A program made the position numbers and the translations under genes. Positions 25,166 to 35,341 of a DNA stretch of 64,000 nucleotides are shown piece by piece; within the stretch, counting starts at the first letter, position 1; each line of letters opens with the position of its first letter. Under the pieces are notes generated by a model. That model had not been told where the DNA came from and made no database searches. It saw nothing but the letters and a program-made list of their open reading frames with translations. The stretch lies in NCBI GenBank assembly GCA_017614995.1, contig JAGAAX010000003.1:1-64000 (forward strand). Direction: 5' to 3'. The stretch is from Spirochaetaceae bacterium. Its GTDB lineage: Bacteria; Spirochaetota; Spirochaetia; Treponematales; Treponemataceae.

Positions 25166-25645
25166 ATGTCAGCAGCGCAAGCGGCAAAGTTCAGCAAAGA
25201 ACTTTTGTCATTTATCGATGCATGGAAATCTAAACCTGGAAATCTTATTATGATTCTTCACAGAGTTCAGGAAGAACAGGGCTATATTTCCAAAGAAGCG
25301 GCAAAGGCTGTAGCCGAATTAACCGGTACACATCTTGCTCGTGTTTACGGCGTTATGTCGTTTTATCACTTTTTCAAAACACAAAAACCTGGAAAATACA
25401 AAATCAGTGTTTGTCTTGGTACAGCTTGTTATTTGAAAGGCGGCCAGGATCTTTATGATGAAAGCCGCTCTTTGTTGGGGCTTTCAGGAGATATGATCTC
25501 TACAGAAGACGGATTGTTCTCTGTTGAACCTGTTCGTTGTATCGGATGCTGTGGTCTTGCTCCGGTTCTTTCTGTTAATGGTGATGTTTACGGAAAGCTT
25601 ACCAAGAGCCAGATTCCTGGAATTCTTGACAAATACAGAAAATAA
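25166..25645 (+). CDS. hydC: [FeFe] hydrogenase NuoE-like subunit
   Basis: The 159-residue thioredoxin-fold subunit carries a [2Fe-2S] cluster bound by Cys in VCLGTACYLKGG and CIGCCGLAP. It transfers electrons between the NAD(P)H-binding subunit and the catalytic subunit in electron-bifurcating hydrogenase (HydABC/Hnd type). A good promoter and TGGAGGG ribosome site precede it. Genes follow in order HydC, HydB, HydA with 21 and 12 bp gaps. Confidence 0.93.
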   Translation: MSAAQAAKFSKELLSFIDAWKSKPGNLIMILHRVQEEQGYISKEAAKAVAELTGTHLARVYGVMSFYHFFKTQKPGKYKISVCLGTACYLKGGQDLYDESRSLLGLSGDMISTEDGLFSVEPVRCIGCCGLAPVLSVNGDVYGKLTKSQIPGILDKYRK

Positions 25646-25666
25646 GGTTTGCGGAGGAAAACATAA

Positions 25667-27547
25667 ATGGAAAAAATCACTCGTGAAAAACTGAATGCTC
25701 TCCGTGAGTCAAAAAAGCTTGAACTTCGCAAAAAAGAAGTTGAAGGAAAAGTTATCCTTGTTTGTGGCGGTACAGGCTGTGTTTCATCAAACTCTGAAAA
25801 GATTTATGAAAACCTCGTTGCTGCTCTCAAAAAATTCGGTTTTGAAGATAAAGTTACTGTAAAAAAGACAGGTTGTTTCGGTTTCTGTGAAAAAGGCCCA
25901 ATCGTTAAGATTTTGCCTGAAGATGCTTTCTATGTAGAAGTAAAGCCTGAAGATGCACAGGAAATCGTTGAATCACACATCGTAAAAGGTGTAGAAGTTG
26001 ACCGCCTTCTTTACAAAGAGAATGGTCAGAAACCTGCTGAAGGCGAAGACATCAACTTCTATAAGAAACAGAAGCGCATTGTTCTTAGAAACTGCGGTCT
26101 CATCAATCCAGAAGACATTACAGAATACATTGCACATGACGGTTATCTTGCTCTTGAGAAAGTTCTCTTTGAGATGAAACCTGAGGAAGTAATCGAAGAA
26201 TTGAAGAAATCTGGTCTCCGCGGACGCGGTGGTGCAGGTTTCCCAACCGGCTTGAAATGGGAAGCCGGTATGAAAGCTACAGGCGATGTAAAATACGTTG
26301 TTTGTAACGCTGACGAAGGCGACCCAGGTGCTTACATGGACCGCTCTACAATCGAAGGCGACCCTAACTCAATCCTTGAAGCAATGACAATTTGTGGTAA
26401 GGCAATCGGTGCAAACAAAGGTTTCATCTACATCCGTGCAGAATATCCTCTCGCTGTTGAACGCCTTAAGGTTGCAATGGCTCAGTCTAAAGAAATGGGC
26501 CTTCTCGGCGACGACATTCTCGGTTCAGGCTTCAGCTTTGATATTGAAATCCGTCTTGGTGCCGGTGCTTTCGTTTGTGGTGAAGAGACAGCTCTTCTCC
26601 GCTCTATCGAGGGCTTGCGCGGTATGCCTACACCAAAACCACCGTTCCCAGCACAGAGCGGTCTTTGGGGTAAACCGACAGTTATCAACAATGTTGAAAC
26701 TTGGGCAAACATTCCTGTAATTATTACAAAGGGCGCAGACTGGTTCAACAAAATCGGTACAGACGATTCTAAGGGAACAAAAGTTTTCGCACTTACTGGT
26801 AAAATCAATAACTCTGGTCTTGTTGAAGTTCCAATGGGAACAACACTCCGCGACATCATCTTTGAGATTGGCGGCGGCATCAAGAACGGAAAGAAATTCA
26901 AGGGCGTTCAGACTGGTGGTCCGTCAGGCGGTATCATCTGCGAAAACGAGCTTGATACACCAATCGATTTCGGTTCTTTGGTAAGACTCGGCTCTATGAT
27001 GGGTTCGGGCGGTATGATCGTTATGGACGAAGACGACTGTGTTGTTGACGTTTCTAAGTTCTACATGGAATTCTGTGTTGACGAGTCTTGCGGTAAGTGT
27101 TCACCATGCCGTATCGGTACACGTCAGATGCACACAATTCTTGACAAAATCGCCAACGGTAAGGGCGAAATGGAAGACTTGCAGAAGCTTAAGGACATCG
27201 GTCAGGCAATGAAATCTTGTTCATTGTGCGCACTCGGTCAGTCAGCTCCTAACCCGACTCTTTCAACAATCAAGAAGTTTGAACAGGAATACATCGATCA
27301 CATTCAGAACAAGAAATGTGCCGCAGGTAAGTGTAAGCATCTCTTGCAGTTCATTATTGACGAGAACAAGTGTATCGGCTGTGGTCTTTGTGCAAAGAAC
27401 TGTCCTGCAAACGCTATTGTCAACAACCCGAAAAACGAGGTTAAGGAAGGCAAGAAGCTTGCATGGAAGACAATTGACCAGAGCAAGTGTCTGAAATGCG
27501 GTGCTTGTATGGCTAACTGTAAATTTAGTGCAATTATCAAGAAATAA
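25667..27547 (+). CDS. hydB: [FeFe] hydrogenase NuoF-like flavoprotein subunit
   Basis: The 626-residue protein has an N-terminal thioredoxin-like [2Fe-2S] domain (about 25-120), then the NuoF core with GRGGAGFPTGLKWE and CNADEGDPGAY for FMN and NAD(H), the [4Fe-4S] site ESCGKCSPCRIGT, and a C-terminal two-cluster ferredoxin (CIGCGLCAKNC, CLKCGACMANC). This matches HydB of bifurcating hydrogenases, which couples NADH and reduced ferredoxin oxidation to H2 formation or the reverse. Codon use suggests high expression. Confidence 0.93.
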   Translation: MEKITREKLNALRESKKLELRKKEVEGKVILVCGGTGCVSSNSEKIYENLVAALKKFGFEDKVTVKKTGCFGFCEKGPIVKILPEDAFYVEVKPEDAQEIVESHIVKGVEVDRLLYKENGQKPAEGEDINFYKKQKRIVLRNCGLINPEDITEYIAHDGYLALEKVLFEMKPEEVIEELKKSGLRGRGGAGFPTGLKWEAGMKATGDVKYVVCNADEGDPGAYMDRSTIEGDPNSILEAMTICGKAIGANKGFIYIRAEYPLAVERLKVAMAQSKEMGLLGDDILGSGFSFDIEIRLGAGAFVCGEETALLRSIEGLRGMPTPKPPFPAQSGLWGKPTVINNVETWANIPVIITKGADWFNKIGTDDSKGTKVFALTGKINNSGLVEVPMGTTLRDIIFEIGGGIKNGKKFKGVQTGGPSGGIICENELDTPIDFGSLVRLGSMMGSGGMIVMDEDDCVVDVSKFYMEFCVDESCGKCSPCRIGTRQMHTILDKIANGKGEMEDLQKLKDIGQAMKSCSLCALGQSAPNPTLSTIKKFEQEYIDHIQNKKCAAGKCKHLLQFIIDENKCIGCGLCAKNCPANAIVNNPKNEVKEGKKLAWKTIDQSKCLKCGACMANCKFSAIIKK

Positions 27548-27559
27548 GGGGAAGCATCA

Positions 27560-29317
27560 ATGATTGACCTTACTATTAACGGCAAGCCTGTTTCTGTAGA
27601 AGAAGGAACAACCATTCTGCAGGCTGCTGAAAAGTTAAATATAAAGATTCCTTCACTTTGTTATAACAAAGACTTGCCGGCATGGGCATCTTGCGGTATC
27701 TGCGTTATCAAAAACGTAGACCCAAGAACTGGCCGCGCCCGTATGGCACGCGCCTGTTGTACAGCATGTACACCCGGCATGAATATTGTAACAAATGACC
27801 TTGAGCTTACAAAAGCTCGCAGAACTGTTCTTGAACTGATTCTCGCCAACCACCCAGATGATTGTCTTAAATGCAACAGAAGCGGTCAGTGTGAATTGCA
27901 GAAACTTGCTGCAGATTTCGGTCTCCGCAAGAACAGCTTCACAAAGATTATCAGAGAACAGCCGACAGACGATTCTTACGAAGCAGTTGTTTTTGACCGC
28001 AAGAAGTGTATCAGCTGCGGCCGCTGTGTTGAAACTTGTCAGATTATGCAGAACGTATGGGCACTTGAATATACAGGCCGCGGTGACAAGACTGTTATCG
28101 GACCTGTTGCCGGTGTTGATTTGGCTCACAGCCCGTGTATCCGCTGTGGTCAGTGTGCTGCACATTGTCCTACAGGTGCAATCACATACCACACACCAGT
28201 TGAAAGCGTATTCAACAAGGTTGCAGACCCGGCAATTACAGCCGTTGCTTCAATTGCTCCTTCTGTACGCGCAGCTCTCGGCGAAGAATTCGGTATGCCT
28301 GTTGGTTCTTTGACAACTGGAAAGATTTACACAGCTCTTAGAATGCTCGGCTTCAAATACATCTTTGATACAAACTTTGCTGCCGACCTTACAATCATGG
28401 AAGAAGGCACAGAGCTTGTTACACGCCTTACAAAGGGCGGAGTTCTTCCGATGTTTACAAGCTGCTGTCCTGGTTGGGTTGACTATGCAGAAAAGAACTA
28501 CCACGACTTGCTGCCGAACCTTTCTACAGCAAAATCACCTCAGCAGATGCAGGGTGCTGTAACAAAGACTTACTGGGCAGAACAGGTTGGTCTCAAACCT
28601 GAGCAGATTTTCCACCTTTCAATTATGCCATGTACTGCAAAAGCTTACGAAGCACGCAGAAACGACGACATGAAATCATCAGGCGCACCTGATGTTGATA
28701 TGGTTCTTACAACACGCGAATTTGCAACACTTATCAGACAGGCCGGCATCGACTTTGTAAATCTTGAAGATTCAGAAGCTGATAACCCAATCGGACCATA
28801 CACTGGCGCAGGCACAATTTTTGGTGCAACAGGCGGTGTTATGGAAGCTGCTGTCCGCACAGCATACAAGCTTGTTACTGGCAAAGAGCTCGGCGATGTA
28901 AACTACACACCAGTCCGCGGTCTTGAAGGCGTAAAGAAAGCTGTTGTTGACTTGAACGGAACAAAAGTTAAGCTTGCTGTAATTCATCAGATGGGCAATG
29001 TTGACGCTGTTGTTCAGGAAATCCGCAAAGCTGCTGCTGAAGGCAAAGAAAGACCTTATGACTTCATCGAAGTTATGGCTTGTAAAGGCGGTTGTGTAAC
29101 TGGCGGCGGTCAGCCTTATGGGCACTGCGACGAACTCCGCGAAAAACGTGCTGCTGCATTGTACAAAGACGATGAAACACACGAAATCCGCTGTTCACAC
29201 CAGAACCCGCTTATTACACAGATTTACGACAAATATTTTGGCAAACCAAACAGTGAAAAAGCACATCACCTGCTTCATACTCACTACACACCAAGAGATT
29301 TGTATACAAGCAATTAA
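27560..29317 (+). CDS. hydA: [FeFe] hydrogenase catalytic subunit
   Basis: The 585-residue catalytic subunit has a [2Fe-2S] ferredoxin domain (about 30-75), a His-Cys3 cluster (HPDDCLKCNRSGQCELQ), two [4Fe-4S] sites (CISCGRCVETC, CIRCGQCAAHC) and an H-cluster domain with signatures TSCCPGW, MPCTAKAYE and MACKGGCVTGGGQP. All H-cluster cysteines are present. It ends with the small-subunit-like region and KYFGKPNS. It catalyses H2 oxidation or evolution in fermentation. A terminator follows. Confidence 0.95.
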   Translation: MIDLTINGKPVSVEEGTTILQAAEKLNIKIPSLCYNKDLPAWASCGICVIKNVDPRTGRARMARACCTACTPGMNIVTNDLELTKARRTVLELILANHPDDCLKCNRSGQCELQKLAADFGLRKNSFTKIIREQPTDDSYEAVVFDRKKCISCGRCVETCQIMQNVWALEYTGRGDKTVIGPVAGVDLAHSPCIRCGQCAAHCPTGAITYHTPVESVFNKVADPAITAVASIAPSVRAALGEEFGMPVGSLTTGKIYTALRMLGFKYIFDTNFAADLTIMEEGTELVTRLTKGGVLPMFTSCCPGWVDYAEKNYHDLLPNLSTAKSPQQMQGAVTKTYWAEQVGLKPEQIFHLSIMPCTAKAYEARRNDDMKSSGAPDVDMVLTTREFATLIRQAGIDFVNLEDSEADNPIGPYTGAGTIFGATGGVMEAAVRTAYKLVTGKELGDVNYTPVRGLEGVKKAVVDLNGTKVKLAVIHQMGNVDAVVQEIRKAAAEGKERPYDFIEVMACKGGCVTGGGQPYGHCDELREKRAAALYKDDETHEIRCSHQNPLITQIYDKYFGKPNSEKAHHLLHTHYTPRDLYTSN

Positions 29318-29335
29318 GCCAGTTCATAATTGAAC

Positions 29336-29368
29336 AAAAGCCCCGAACCAAAAGTCCGGGGCTTTTTT
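29336..29368 (+). terminator. Terminator after hydABC
   Basis: AAAAGCCCCG pairs with CGGGGCTTTT around a 10-base loop, followed by a T run. It stands directly before the ribosome site of the MFS gene, so that gene may depend partly on read-through or an internal start. Confidence 0.9.
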
Positions 29369-29381
29369 CTTGGAGGGATTT

Positions 29382-30551
29382 ATGAGAGACGTTGCTCTTA
29401 ATATAAAAAAACTGGCATTGTTTAATTTTTTTACAGAAGTAAAGTTTTATTCCCCTATTATTGTTATTGTCTTTAATGCTTTTCTAGGAAATTACACAAC
29501 ATCAATGTCGGTTCTTTCGGTAATGTCTCTGGCTGTAATTGTTATGGAATTTCCGACCGGAATTTTAGGCGATTTAGCCGGCAAAAAAACGGCGGCTATT
29601 TTGGGCGCAATGTGCAATTTTGTCGGCATAAGTTTGTGGGCTTTATTTCCTGTTTACTGGAGCTTTTTAACCGGTGCGTTTTTCCTTGGAACAGCGACGG
29701 CATTTTTTTCAGGCAATAACGAAGCCCTTTTGTACGATTCCTTGAGAGAGAAAAAACTACAGGAAGAATTTCATGCTTATTTAGGCAAAACAAACTATAC
29801 AATGCAGTTTGCGCTTGTTTTTACCGCCGTTTTGTCAGCGGTTCTTGCAAAGTATTCAATGCGCCTTGTACTGATTCTTTCGGTATTTCCGCAAATTATA
29901 AGCGTTATTATTGCATTTACGTTTGTAGAGACAGGCTATAAACCACAGCTAAAAAATCCGTTTAAGCACGTAGCGGCAGCCTTTAAAAAAATTGCAGGAA
30001 ACCCGAAATTAATCGGCTTGATATTGGCAAAATCTTTGCAGGAAGGTCTTTCATCTTCTTCTTATCAGATTCAGGCGGCATATTTTAACAGCTTGTGTCC
30101 GCTTTGGTTTATCGGTATTTTACGTGGTTTGTCCAATGTGCTTGGCGCGCTGAGCTTTTATTTTTCAGATAAAATCTTTAAGAGATTTTCAAAACGTATT
30201 TGCCTAATCGTTTCTAATTTGTACGGACGTTTATCAAGTTTGCTGGCGCTGTTTATCAATTCAGTTGTTTCGCCGTTTTTGTTTATTTCTTCATCAGCAT
30301 TTTTCGGCGTTTCAACAGTTGCCAACAGCGCATTAATGCAGGCCGAATTTTCTGATGAAGAAAGGTCAACGATGGGTTCAATAACGTCGTTTATCGGCTC
30401 AATTGTTGTTGCACTTTTTTCGGTTTTAGTCGGCTATCTTGCAGACATGCTTTCTGTAAGACACAGCCTTTTTATTATTCAGTTATTTATGTTTATACCG
30501 CTTTTTATTTATTGGAGAACTTTATGGAACAAGAAACCAACGGCCGTCTGA
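29382..30551 (+). CDS. MFS transporter
   Basis: A 389-residue major facilitator with about 12 helices. The motif FPTGILGDLAGKKTAAILGA (residues about 52-71) matches the DxxGRK loop between helices 2 and 3. Substrate is not predictable; such proteins next to ABC exporters often act in efflux. ATG 29382 is chosen since TTGGAGGG precedes it. The last 28 bp overlap the slyX-like gene. Confidence 0.85.
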   Translation: MRDVALNIKKLALFNFFTEVKFYSPIIVIVFNAFLGNYTTSMSVLSVMSLAVIVMEFPTGILGDLAGKKTAAILGAMCNFVGISLWALFPVYWSFLTGAFFLGTATAFFSGNNEALLYDSLREKKLQEEFHAYLGKTNYTMQFALVFTAVLSAVLAKYSMRLVLILSVFPQIISVIIAFTFVETGYKPQLKNPFKHVAAAFKKIAGNPKLIGLILAKSLQEGLSSSSYQIQAAYFNSLCPLWFIGILRGLSNVLGALSFYFSDKIFKRFSKRICLIVSNLYGRLSSLLALFINSVVSPFLFISSSAFFGVSTVANSALMQAEFSDEERSTMGSITSFIGSIVVALFSVLVGYLADMLSVRHSLFIIQLFMFIPLFIYWRTLWNKKPTAV

Positions 30552-30736
30552 CCGAAATCGAGATAAAACTTTCTTATTTAGAAGATTTTATGAATAAGAT
30601 TCAGAAAATCACAGTGGAACATACCGAAACGATAGACCGCCTCAAAGCCGAAAACCGCGCCCTAAAAGCAAAACTTTCCGAGCTTATTGAATCTCAAGAA
30701 GACGAAATCCCGAACCAGAAGCCGCCACATTATTAA
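30524..30736 (+). CDS. slyX: SlyX-family small coiled-coil protein
   Basis: A 70-residue protein that is nearly all coiled coil (EIKLSYLEDFMNKIQKITVEH... LKAENRALKAKLSEL), with the SlyX C-terminal PPHY ending. The role of SlyX is unknown. ATG 30524 follows TTTTATTTATTGGAGAACTT, giving a good ribosome site (GGAGA). It overlaps the 3' end of the MFS gene, suggesting coupling. Confidence 0.85.
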   Translation: MEQETNGRLTEIEIKLSYLEDFMNKIQKITVEHTETIDRLKAENRALKAKLSELIESQEDEIPNQKPPHY

Positions 30737-30755
30737 TAATCATAGGAGAGATAAA

Positions 30756-32429
30756 ATGTTTAAACAAATCTATCTGTTTTTCAAGAAAACAATTGGCAAA
30801 AAGCTTTTCTTTACGATTGTTGTGCTTGCAGCTTTATGCGAATTGATAAAATCATGCACACTGATTCTGCCTTTTCTTGTTGAGAAATTCATAAACCAGA
30901 TTCAAGACGGCGTTTTTTCGCTTTTTTACCCGAAAGTGGGTTTATGCGCTTATCTTGCAATTTTCGTTATTCAGTCAATCATTGTGTGGCTTTACGGCAA
31001 AAAGCAGGTTGCTTCAAAAGTAAAATTGCAGCTTGCTATTTTTGACAATCTGCTAAAGACAAACCCGAATGAATTGAAAAAACGCGGAGAAGGATTCTTT
31101 ACATCTCTTATGGAAAATTCTGTTGAGACGCTGCTGAATTTTTTAACGCCGGTTTCCTTTTCAGCTTTTTTCAATGTAGCACAGATTTTCATAATTCTTG
31201 CAGTTTTATATTACAAAAATGTGTTTATCGGGCTTGTCAGCTCTTTTTTATTGCTCTTGTATTTTATTGCGTTTATGTTGAACAACAGGCTGTTTTCAAG
31301 CATTTTAATGGACTACATAGAAAAGAACAGCGTCAGCATTGCAAAAATATATGACTTTATAAAAGGCAACAAAGTCTTAATTGCAAATTCTGAATATCAG
31401 CAGTTTGCGCATAAAAAAGTTCAGAGGATTCTGATAAAAGTTCAGGCAATTGAATTTAAACTGCAATATTTCTTTGAGCTGATTTTTTCCAGCTTGAGCA
31501 ATTTAATTCAGCCATGTACAAATCTTATAATAATTGTGATTCTTGGCAAAAACGTAATAGACGGAATAATGCCATTCGGCAGTTTTGTTCTGGTGCTTAC
31601 TTATTACAATCTGCTTCAGAATAAATTTGAAAGCTTTCAGAAAATAACCGACTTGATGTTTCACACATCAGGTGCATTGAAAGGGCTTAAGGATTTTATA
31701 GACGAGGAGCATTTTATAAATCCTGCAAAAATCGAAAATGACGGAAATTATTTTCTGCATTTTGAAAATGTCTGCCTTGCTATAGACGGTAAAACATTAT
31801 TGCAGAATGTAAATATCAAGATTCCAAGTAATTATAATTACGGGATTGTTGGTTCTTCTGGAACTGGAAAATCTTTTTTCATAAGTCTTATTTTAGGATT
31901 ATCCAAGCCAGATTCTGGTAAAATAACTTTTATAAAAGACTTGCAGAATTGTTCAGACGTTTTTGCCATGCAGAGCTTTGCATATTTGTCGCAGACAGAA
32001 GAGATTTTCAATCTGCCGCTTCAGGACAATATATTTTTGTCAGAAAAATACAATGATGCTGAATTTCAAGATCTAGTTGAAAAATTTGAATTGAAAGAAC
32101 TGGCAGGCAGGAATCTTGGTTCAGATGGAAGTACAATTTCTGGTGGTGAAAAACAGAAAGTTTTACTGGCGCGTTTTGCGCATCAAATTAAACAGAAAAG
32201 TTATTATATTCTAGACGAACCTTTTACCGGCATGGATATTGTGACTAAGAAGGATATGCTAGAAAAGCTCAAACCATATTTGCAAAACAAAACAGGATTG
32301 TGCATAACGCATGACCAGCTTGTTTTAGATTCATTGTGCAATAAAGTGTTATTCTTAAACGGAAATCATGAAATTGTTCTTTGCAATAAACCAAAGTGCA
32401 ATATAGAAGAGCTTTTATTGTCTGATTAA
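30756..32429 (+). CDS. ABC transporter, fused permease and ATPase
   Basis: The 557-residue half-transporter has a six-helix type IV (exporter) membrane domain (about 1-310) and a C-terminal ATPase: Walker A GSSGTGKS at about 366-373, signature ISGGEKQKV at about 461, Walker B YYILDEPF at about 484 and the H-loop in CITHDQ. It probably works as a homodimer; the substrate is unknown. ATG 30756 is chosen because AGGAGAG precedes it. Confidence 0.87.
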   Translation: MFKQIYLFFKKTIGKKLFFTIVVLAALCELIKSCTLILPFLVEKFINQIQDGVFSLFYPKVGLCAYLAIFVIQSIIVWLYGKKQVASKVKLQLAIFDNLLKTNPNELKKRGEGFFTSLMENSVETLLNFLTPVSFSAFFNVAQIFIILAVLYYKNVFIGLVSSFLLLLYFIAFMLNNRLFSSILMDYIEKNSVSIAKIYDFIKGNKVLIANSEYQQFAHKKVQRILIKVQAIEFKLQYFFELIFSSLSNLIQPCTNLIIIVILGKNVIDGIMPFGSFVLVLTYYNLLQNKFESFQKITDLMFHTSGALKGLKDFIDEEHFINPAKIENDGNYFLHFENVCLAIDGKTLLQNVNIKIPSNYNYGIVGSSGTGKSFFISLILGLSKPDSGKITFIKDLQNCSDVFAMQSFAYLSQTEEIFNLPLQDNIFLSEKYNDAEFQDLVEKFELKELAGRNLGSDGSTISGGEKQKVLLARFAHQIKQKSYYILDEPFTGMDIVTKKDMLEKLKPYLQNKTGLCITHDQLVLDSLCNKVLFLNGNHEIVLCNKPKCNIEELLLSD

Positions 32430-32435
32430 ATTGAT

Positions 32436-32480
32436 AAAAAAGCCCGGCAGAAGCGATCGAGCTATCGCCGGGCTTTTGTT
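32436..32480 (+). terminator. Terminator after the ABC transporter
   Basis: AAAAGCCCGGC pairs with GCCGGGCTTTT across a loop that itself contains a GCGATCGAGCTATCGC-like stem. The T run follows. The convergent mscS-type gene ends 20 bp later. Confidence 0.88.
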
Positions 32481-32499
32481 TTATGCGCTATTACTTCAA

Positions 32500-33306
32500 T
32501 TAAGCATTTGCTGGCTTATCAAAGTGTACGTCGAGCTGCGGGAACGGAATTTCGATGCCGGCTTCTTTCAAGCCTTTATGTACGCTCTTGATAAGATTGT
32601 TTTTCATGCTGAGGAAGTCTTCTTTTTTGCACCAGGCGGCAAGCGTAAGATTTATAGATGAATTATTAAAAGAATTGAATAAAACTCTTGGAGCAGGCTC
32701 TGCAATTACAAGCGGTGTCTCGGCTGCAATCTTCAAAAGTGTGTCCTCAACCTGCTGCAAGTCACTGTTATAAGACACATCAACTACAAGAGAAAATCTG
32801 CGTTCTGTGTTGTAAGACACGTTTATAAGGTTAGTCTGAATTACAGTTTCATTCGGAATGCGGACAAGCTGATTATCAGGCGTTTTCAGCTTTACAGAAA
32901 GCAAATCGATTGTATAAACTGTACCGCTGATGTCGTTTACTGTGATATAGTCGCCGATTTGGAACGCGTGTTCGCTTAAAACAAAGAAGCCGCTGATAAT
33001 ATTGCTGACAGAAGTTTGGGCAGCAAAACCGACTGCGATACCGGCAATTCCGGCTGCGCCCAACAGGGCAGAAAGGTTAATTCCGAAAAGATTCAGCACA
33101 TAAAGAATTACACAGACAGTAAAAATGTATTTTATGCCTTTTTCGATAATCATTACGGTCTGCGGCTTTAATTTCTTAAAAACAGTCCGCTTGAGATATT
33201 TGCGTAAAATTTTGTAAGCCAAAGAAAATACAAATAATGCAACGACAACGCCAAAAAGATTTATAACAACGTCAATCGTAAGATTTTTCTCAATCCATTC
33301 TTTCAT
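32500..33306 (-). CDS. mscS: MscS-type mechanosensitive channel
   Basis: The 268-residue protein has three N-terminal helices and the pore helix GAAGIAGIAVGFAAQ (about 87-101), then the beta domain with FQIGDYITVNDISGTV, VRIPNETVIQTNLIN. It releases osmolytes on hypo-osmotic shock. ATG 33306 (MKEWIEK) follows AAAGGAAC. The C-terminal part is short, as in the basic MscS type. Confidence 0.92.
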   Translation of the reverse strand: MKEWIEKNLTIDVVINLFGVVVALFVFSLAYKILRKYLKRTVFKKLKPQTVMIIEKGIKYIFTVCVILYVLNLFGINLSALLGAAGIAGIAVGFAAQTSVSNIISGFFVLSEHAFQIGDYITVNDISGTVYTIDLLSVKLKTPDNQLVRIPNETVIQTNLINVSYNTERRFSLVVDVSYNSDLQQVEDTLLKIAAETPLVIAEPAPRVLFNSFNNSSINLTLAAWCKKEDFLSMKNNLIKSVHKGLKEAGIEIPFPQLDVHFDKPANA

Positions 33307-33370
33307 AAAAGTTCCTTTCAAGCTGAAAAAATACTGACATAAGATACCAAAATTCAGGTTGTTTTACAAT

Positions 33371-34045
33371 CTAGTCCATGTTTTTGGGGCATATACTGCC
33401 GAGAATACATTCTGCGCACTTGGGGTTTCTCGCTGTGCAGACGTAACGCCCATGAAGAATAAGCCAGTGGTGGGCGTCCTGCAAATATTTTTCAGGAATC
33501 TTTTCGAGCAAATCTTGCTCTACACCTTCGGGCGTTTTTGCCGAAGAAAGTCCGAGACGCGGTGCAAGACGCAGCAGGTGCGTGTCCACAGGCATTACAG
33601 GCTGATGATATAGCACGTTAAGCATTACATTTGCGGTTTTTCGTCCGACGCCGGGCAGCTCCATAAATTCGTCGCGTGTGCGCGGAAACGGATTTGCTGA
33701 AATTTCGTCAAAGCTGCATGTGCCGGCATCTTTTCCGTATTTTTCGGCGATGATTTCAGAAAGTGCCTTGACGTGCGCCGCCTTGCTTTTGTAAAGCCCG
33801 ATGCTCTTAATGTGGGCTTCAAGCTCTTCAAGCGGAAGCTGCGATATTTTATAGGGCGAATCTGCAACTTTGTACAGGCTTTCAGTGGCTTTGTTTACAC
33901 TTTTGTCAGTCGCCTGCGCACTCAGCACTACAGAAACAAGCAGTGTAAACGGGTTCGGCGCAATAAGCTCGGTTTTGGGGTTCGGGTTGTCTTTTTTGAA
34001 ACGCCGGAATATCTCGTCAATTTGTCCGGCTGATAAAAAGGTCAT
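33371..34045 (-). CDS. nth: Endonuclease III
   Basis: The 224-residue glycosylase/AP lyase has the helix-hairpin-helix LPGVGRKTANV with the catalytic Lys, the catalytic Asp in VDTHLLRLAPRLG, and the C-x6-C-x2-C-x5-C cluster in CTARNPKCAECILGSIC. It removes oxidised pyrimidines in base excision repair. It is followed on the same strand by mscS 64 bp downstream and separated from metK by a terminator. Confidence 0.95.
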   Translation of the reverse strand: MTFLSAGQIDEIFRRFKKDNPNPKTELIAPNPFTLLVSVVLSAQATDKSVNKATESLYKVADSPYKISQLPLEELEAHIKSIGLYKSKAAHVKALSEIIAEKYGKDAGTCSFDEISANPFPRTRDEFMELPGVGRKTANVMLNVLYHQPVMPVDTHLLRLAPRLGLSSAKTPEGVEQDLLEKIPEKYLQDAHHWLILHGRYVCTARNPKCAECILGSICPKNMD

Positions 34046-34100
34046 GTTCAGAATATAGCTTTTTTACGCTGTTTTTCATAGTGCGGAAGTGTGCAAAGAC

Positions 34101-34138
34101 AAAAAAAGGCTGCCTGACAATTTTCAAGCAGCCTTTTC
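34101..34138 (-). terminator. Terminator of metK
   Basis: On the minus strand, AAAAGGCTGCTTG pairs with CAGGCAGCCTTTT around a short loop, followed by seven Ts. It lies 15 bp after the metK stop. Confidence 0.88.
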
Positions 34139-34152
34139 CGTTACAGACTGAA

Positions 34153-35334
34153 TTATTTTACAGCTTTCTTCAATGCGTCAAGCTTGTCGAGCTTTTCCCA
34201 TGAGAATTCGTTTCTGCCAAAGTGGCCGTAAGCTGCTGTTGCCTGATAAACAGGTTTCTTCAAGTCGAGTGTCTTGATGATTCCGGCCGGTGAGCAGTCG
34301 AAAACCTCTTTGATTGCTTTTGAGAGAGATTCTTCGCTTACTGTGCCTGTTCCGAATGTATCAACCATGATTGAAACAGGATAAGGAACACCGATAGCAT
34401 AAGCAAGCTGAACTTCGCATCGTTCGGCAAAACCGGCGGCAACAACATGCTTTGCGATGTAGCGTGCCATGTATGCAGCAGAGCGGTCAACTTTAGACGG
34501 GTCTTTGCCAGAGAAAGCGCCGCCGCCGTGGCGTCCCATTCCGCCGTAAGTATCAACGATGATTTTGCGTCCTGTAAGACCAGTGTCGCCAAAAGGACCG
34601 CCTACAACAAAACGTCCTGTCGGGTTAATGTAGAATTTTGTGTTTTTGTCGATTAAGCCTGTCGGTTCTAGAACAGGAAGAATAATCTTGTTGATTACAG
34701 TCTCTTTGATTTCGCCGTATTCAACTTCAGGGTTGTGCTGGTGCGAAATAACAACGGTGTCGATTCTCTTAGGCTTGTTGCCTTCGTATTCGATTGTTAC
34801 CTGGCTTTTTGCGTCCGGTCTGAGCCAGCCGATTGTGCCGCCTTTGCGCAAGTCTGTAGCTTTGTGCAGAAGCTTGTGTGCATACATGATTGGAGCCGGC
34901 ATCAGTTCTGGTGTTTCAGAACAGGCAAAACCGAACATCATGCCCTGGTCGCCTGCGCCCTGCTGACCTTCAAATTCTTTAAGACCTGTACCAACAACAC
35001 CCTGGTTAATATCCGGTGACTGTGAGTGAATCATGTTGAGAACAGCCATAGAGTCGCAGTCAAGACCAAAATCAGAGTCTGTGTAGCCAATCTGGCGTGC
35101 AACGTTGCGTGCCAAAGTCTGTACATCAACATAAGTGTTTGTTGTAATTTCGCCGCCAACCATTACAAGTGCTGTAGAAGCAAATGTTTCGCAAGCAACG
35201 TGGCTTTCCGGGTCGTCTTTAAGACAAGCGTCAAGAATAGCATCAGAAATCTGATCACAGAGTTTATCAGGGTGACCTTCACCAACTGATTCAGATGTAA
35301 AAAGGTAATGTTTGTTAGATAAGACAGAACTCAT
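34153..35334 (-). CDS. metK: S-adenosylmethionine synthetase
   Basis: The 393-residue enzyme makes SAM from methionine and ATP. Motifs are [21 protein letters not shown] at the N-terminus, [12 protein letters not shown] (ATP loop) near 126, and [19 protein letters not shown] near 266. AGGAGG precedes ATG 35334. The 5' leader carries a SAM-II-type riboswitch whose 3' arm lies beside the ribosome site, so end-product repression is expected. It belongs with metA and metY in this window. Confidence 0.97.
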   Translation of the reverse strand: MSSVLSNKHYLFTSESVGEGHPDKLCDQISDAILDACLKDDPESHVACETFASTALVMVGGEITTNTYVDVQTLARNVARQIGYTDSDFGLDCDSMAVLNMIHSQSPDINQGVVGTGLKEFEGQQGAGDQGMMFGFACSETPELMPAPIMYAHKLLHKATDLRKGGTIGWLRPDAKSQVTIEYEGNKPKRIDTVVISHQHNPEVEYGEIKETVINKIILPVLEPTGLIDKNTKFYINPTGRFVVGGPFGDTGLTGRKIIVDTYGGMGRHGGGAFSGKDPSKVDRSAAYMARYIAKHVVAAGFAERCEVQLAYAIGVPYPVSIMVDTFGTGTVSEESLSKAIKEVFDCSPAGIIKTLDLKKPVYQATAAYGHFGRNEFSWEKLDKLDALKKAVK

Positions 35335-35341
35335 TTAAGAG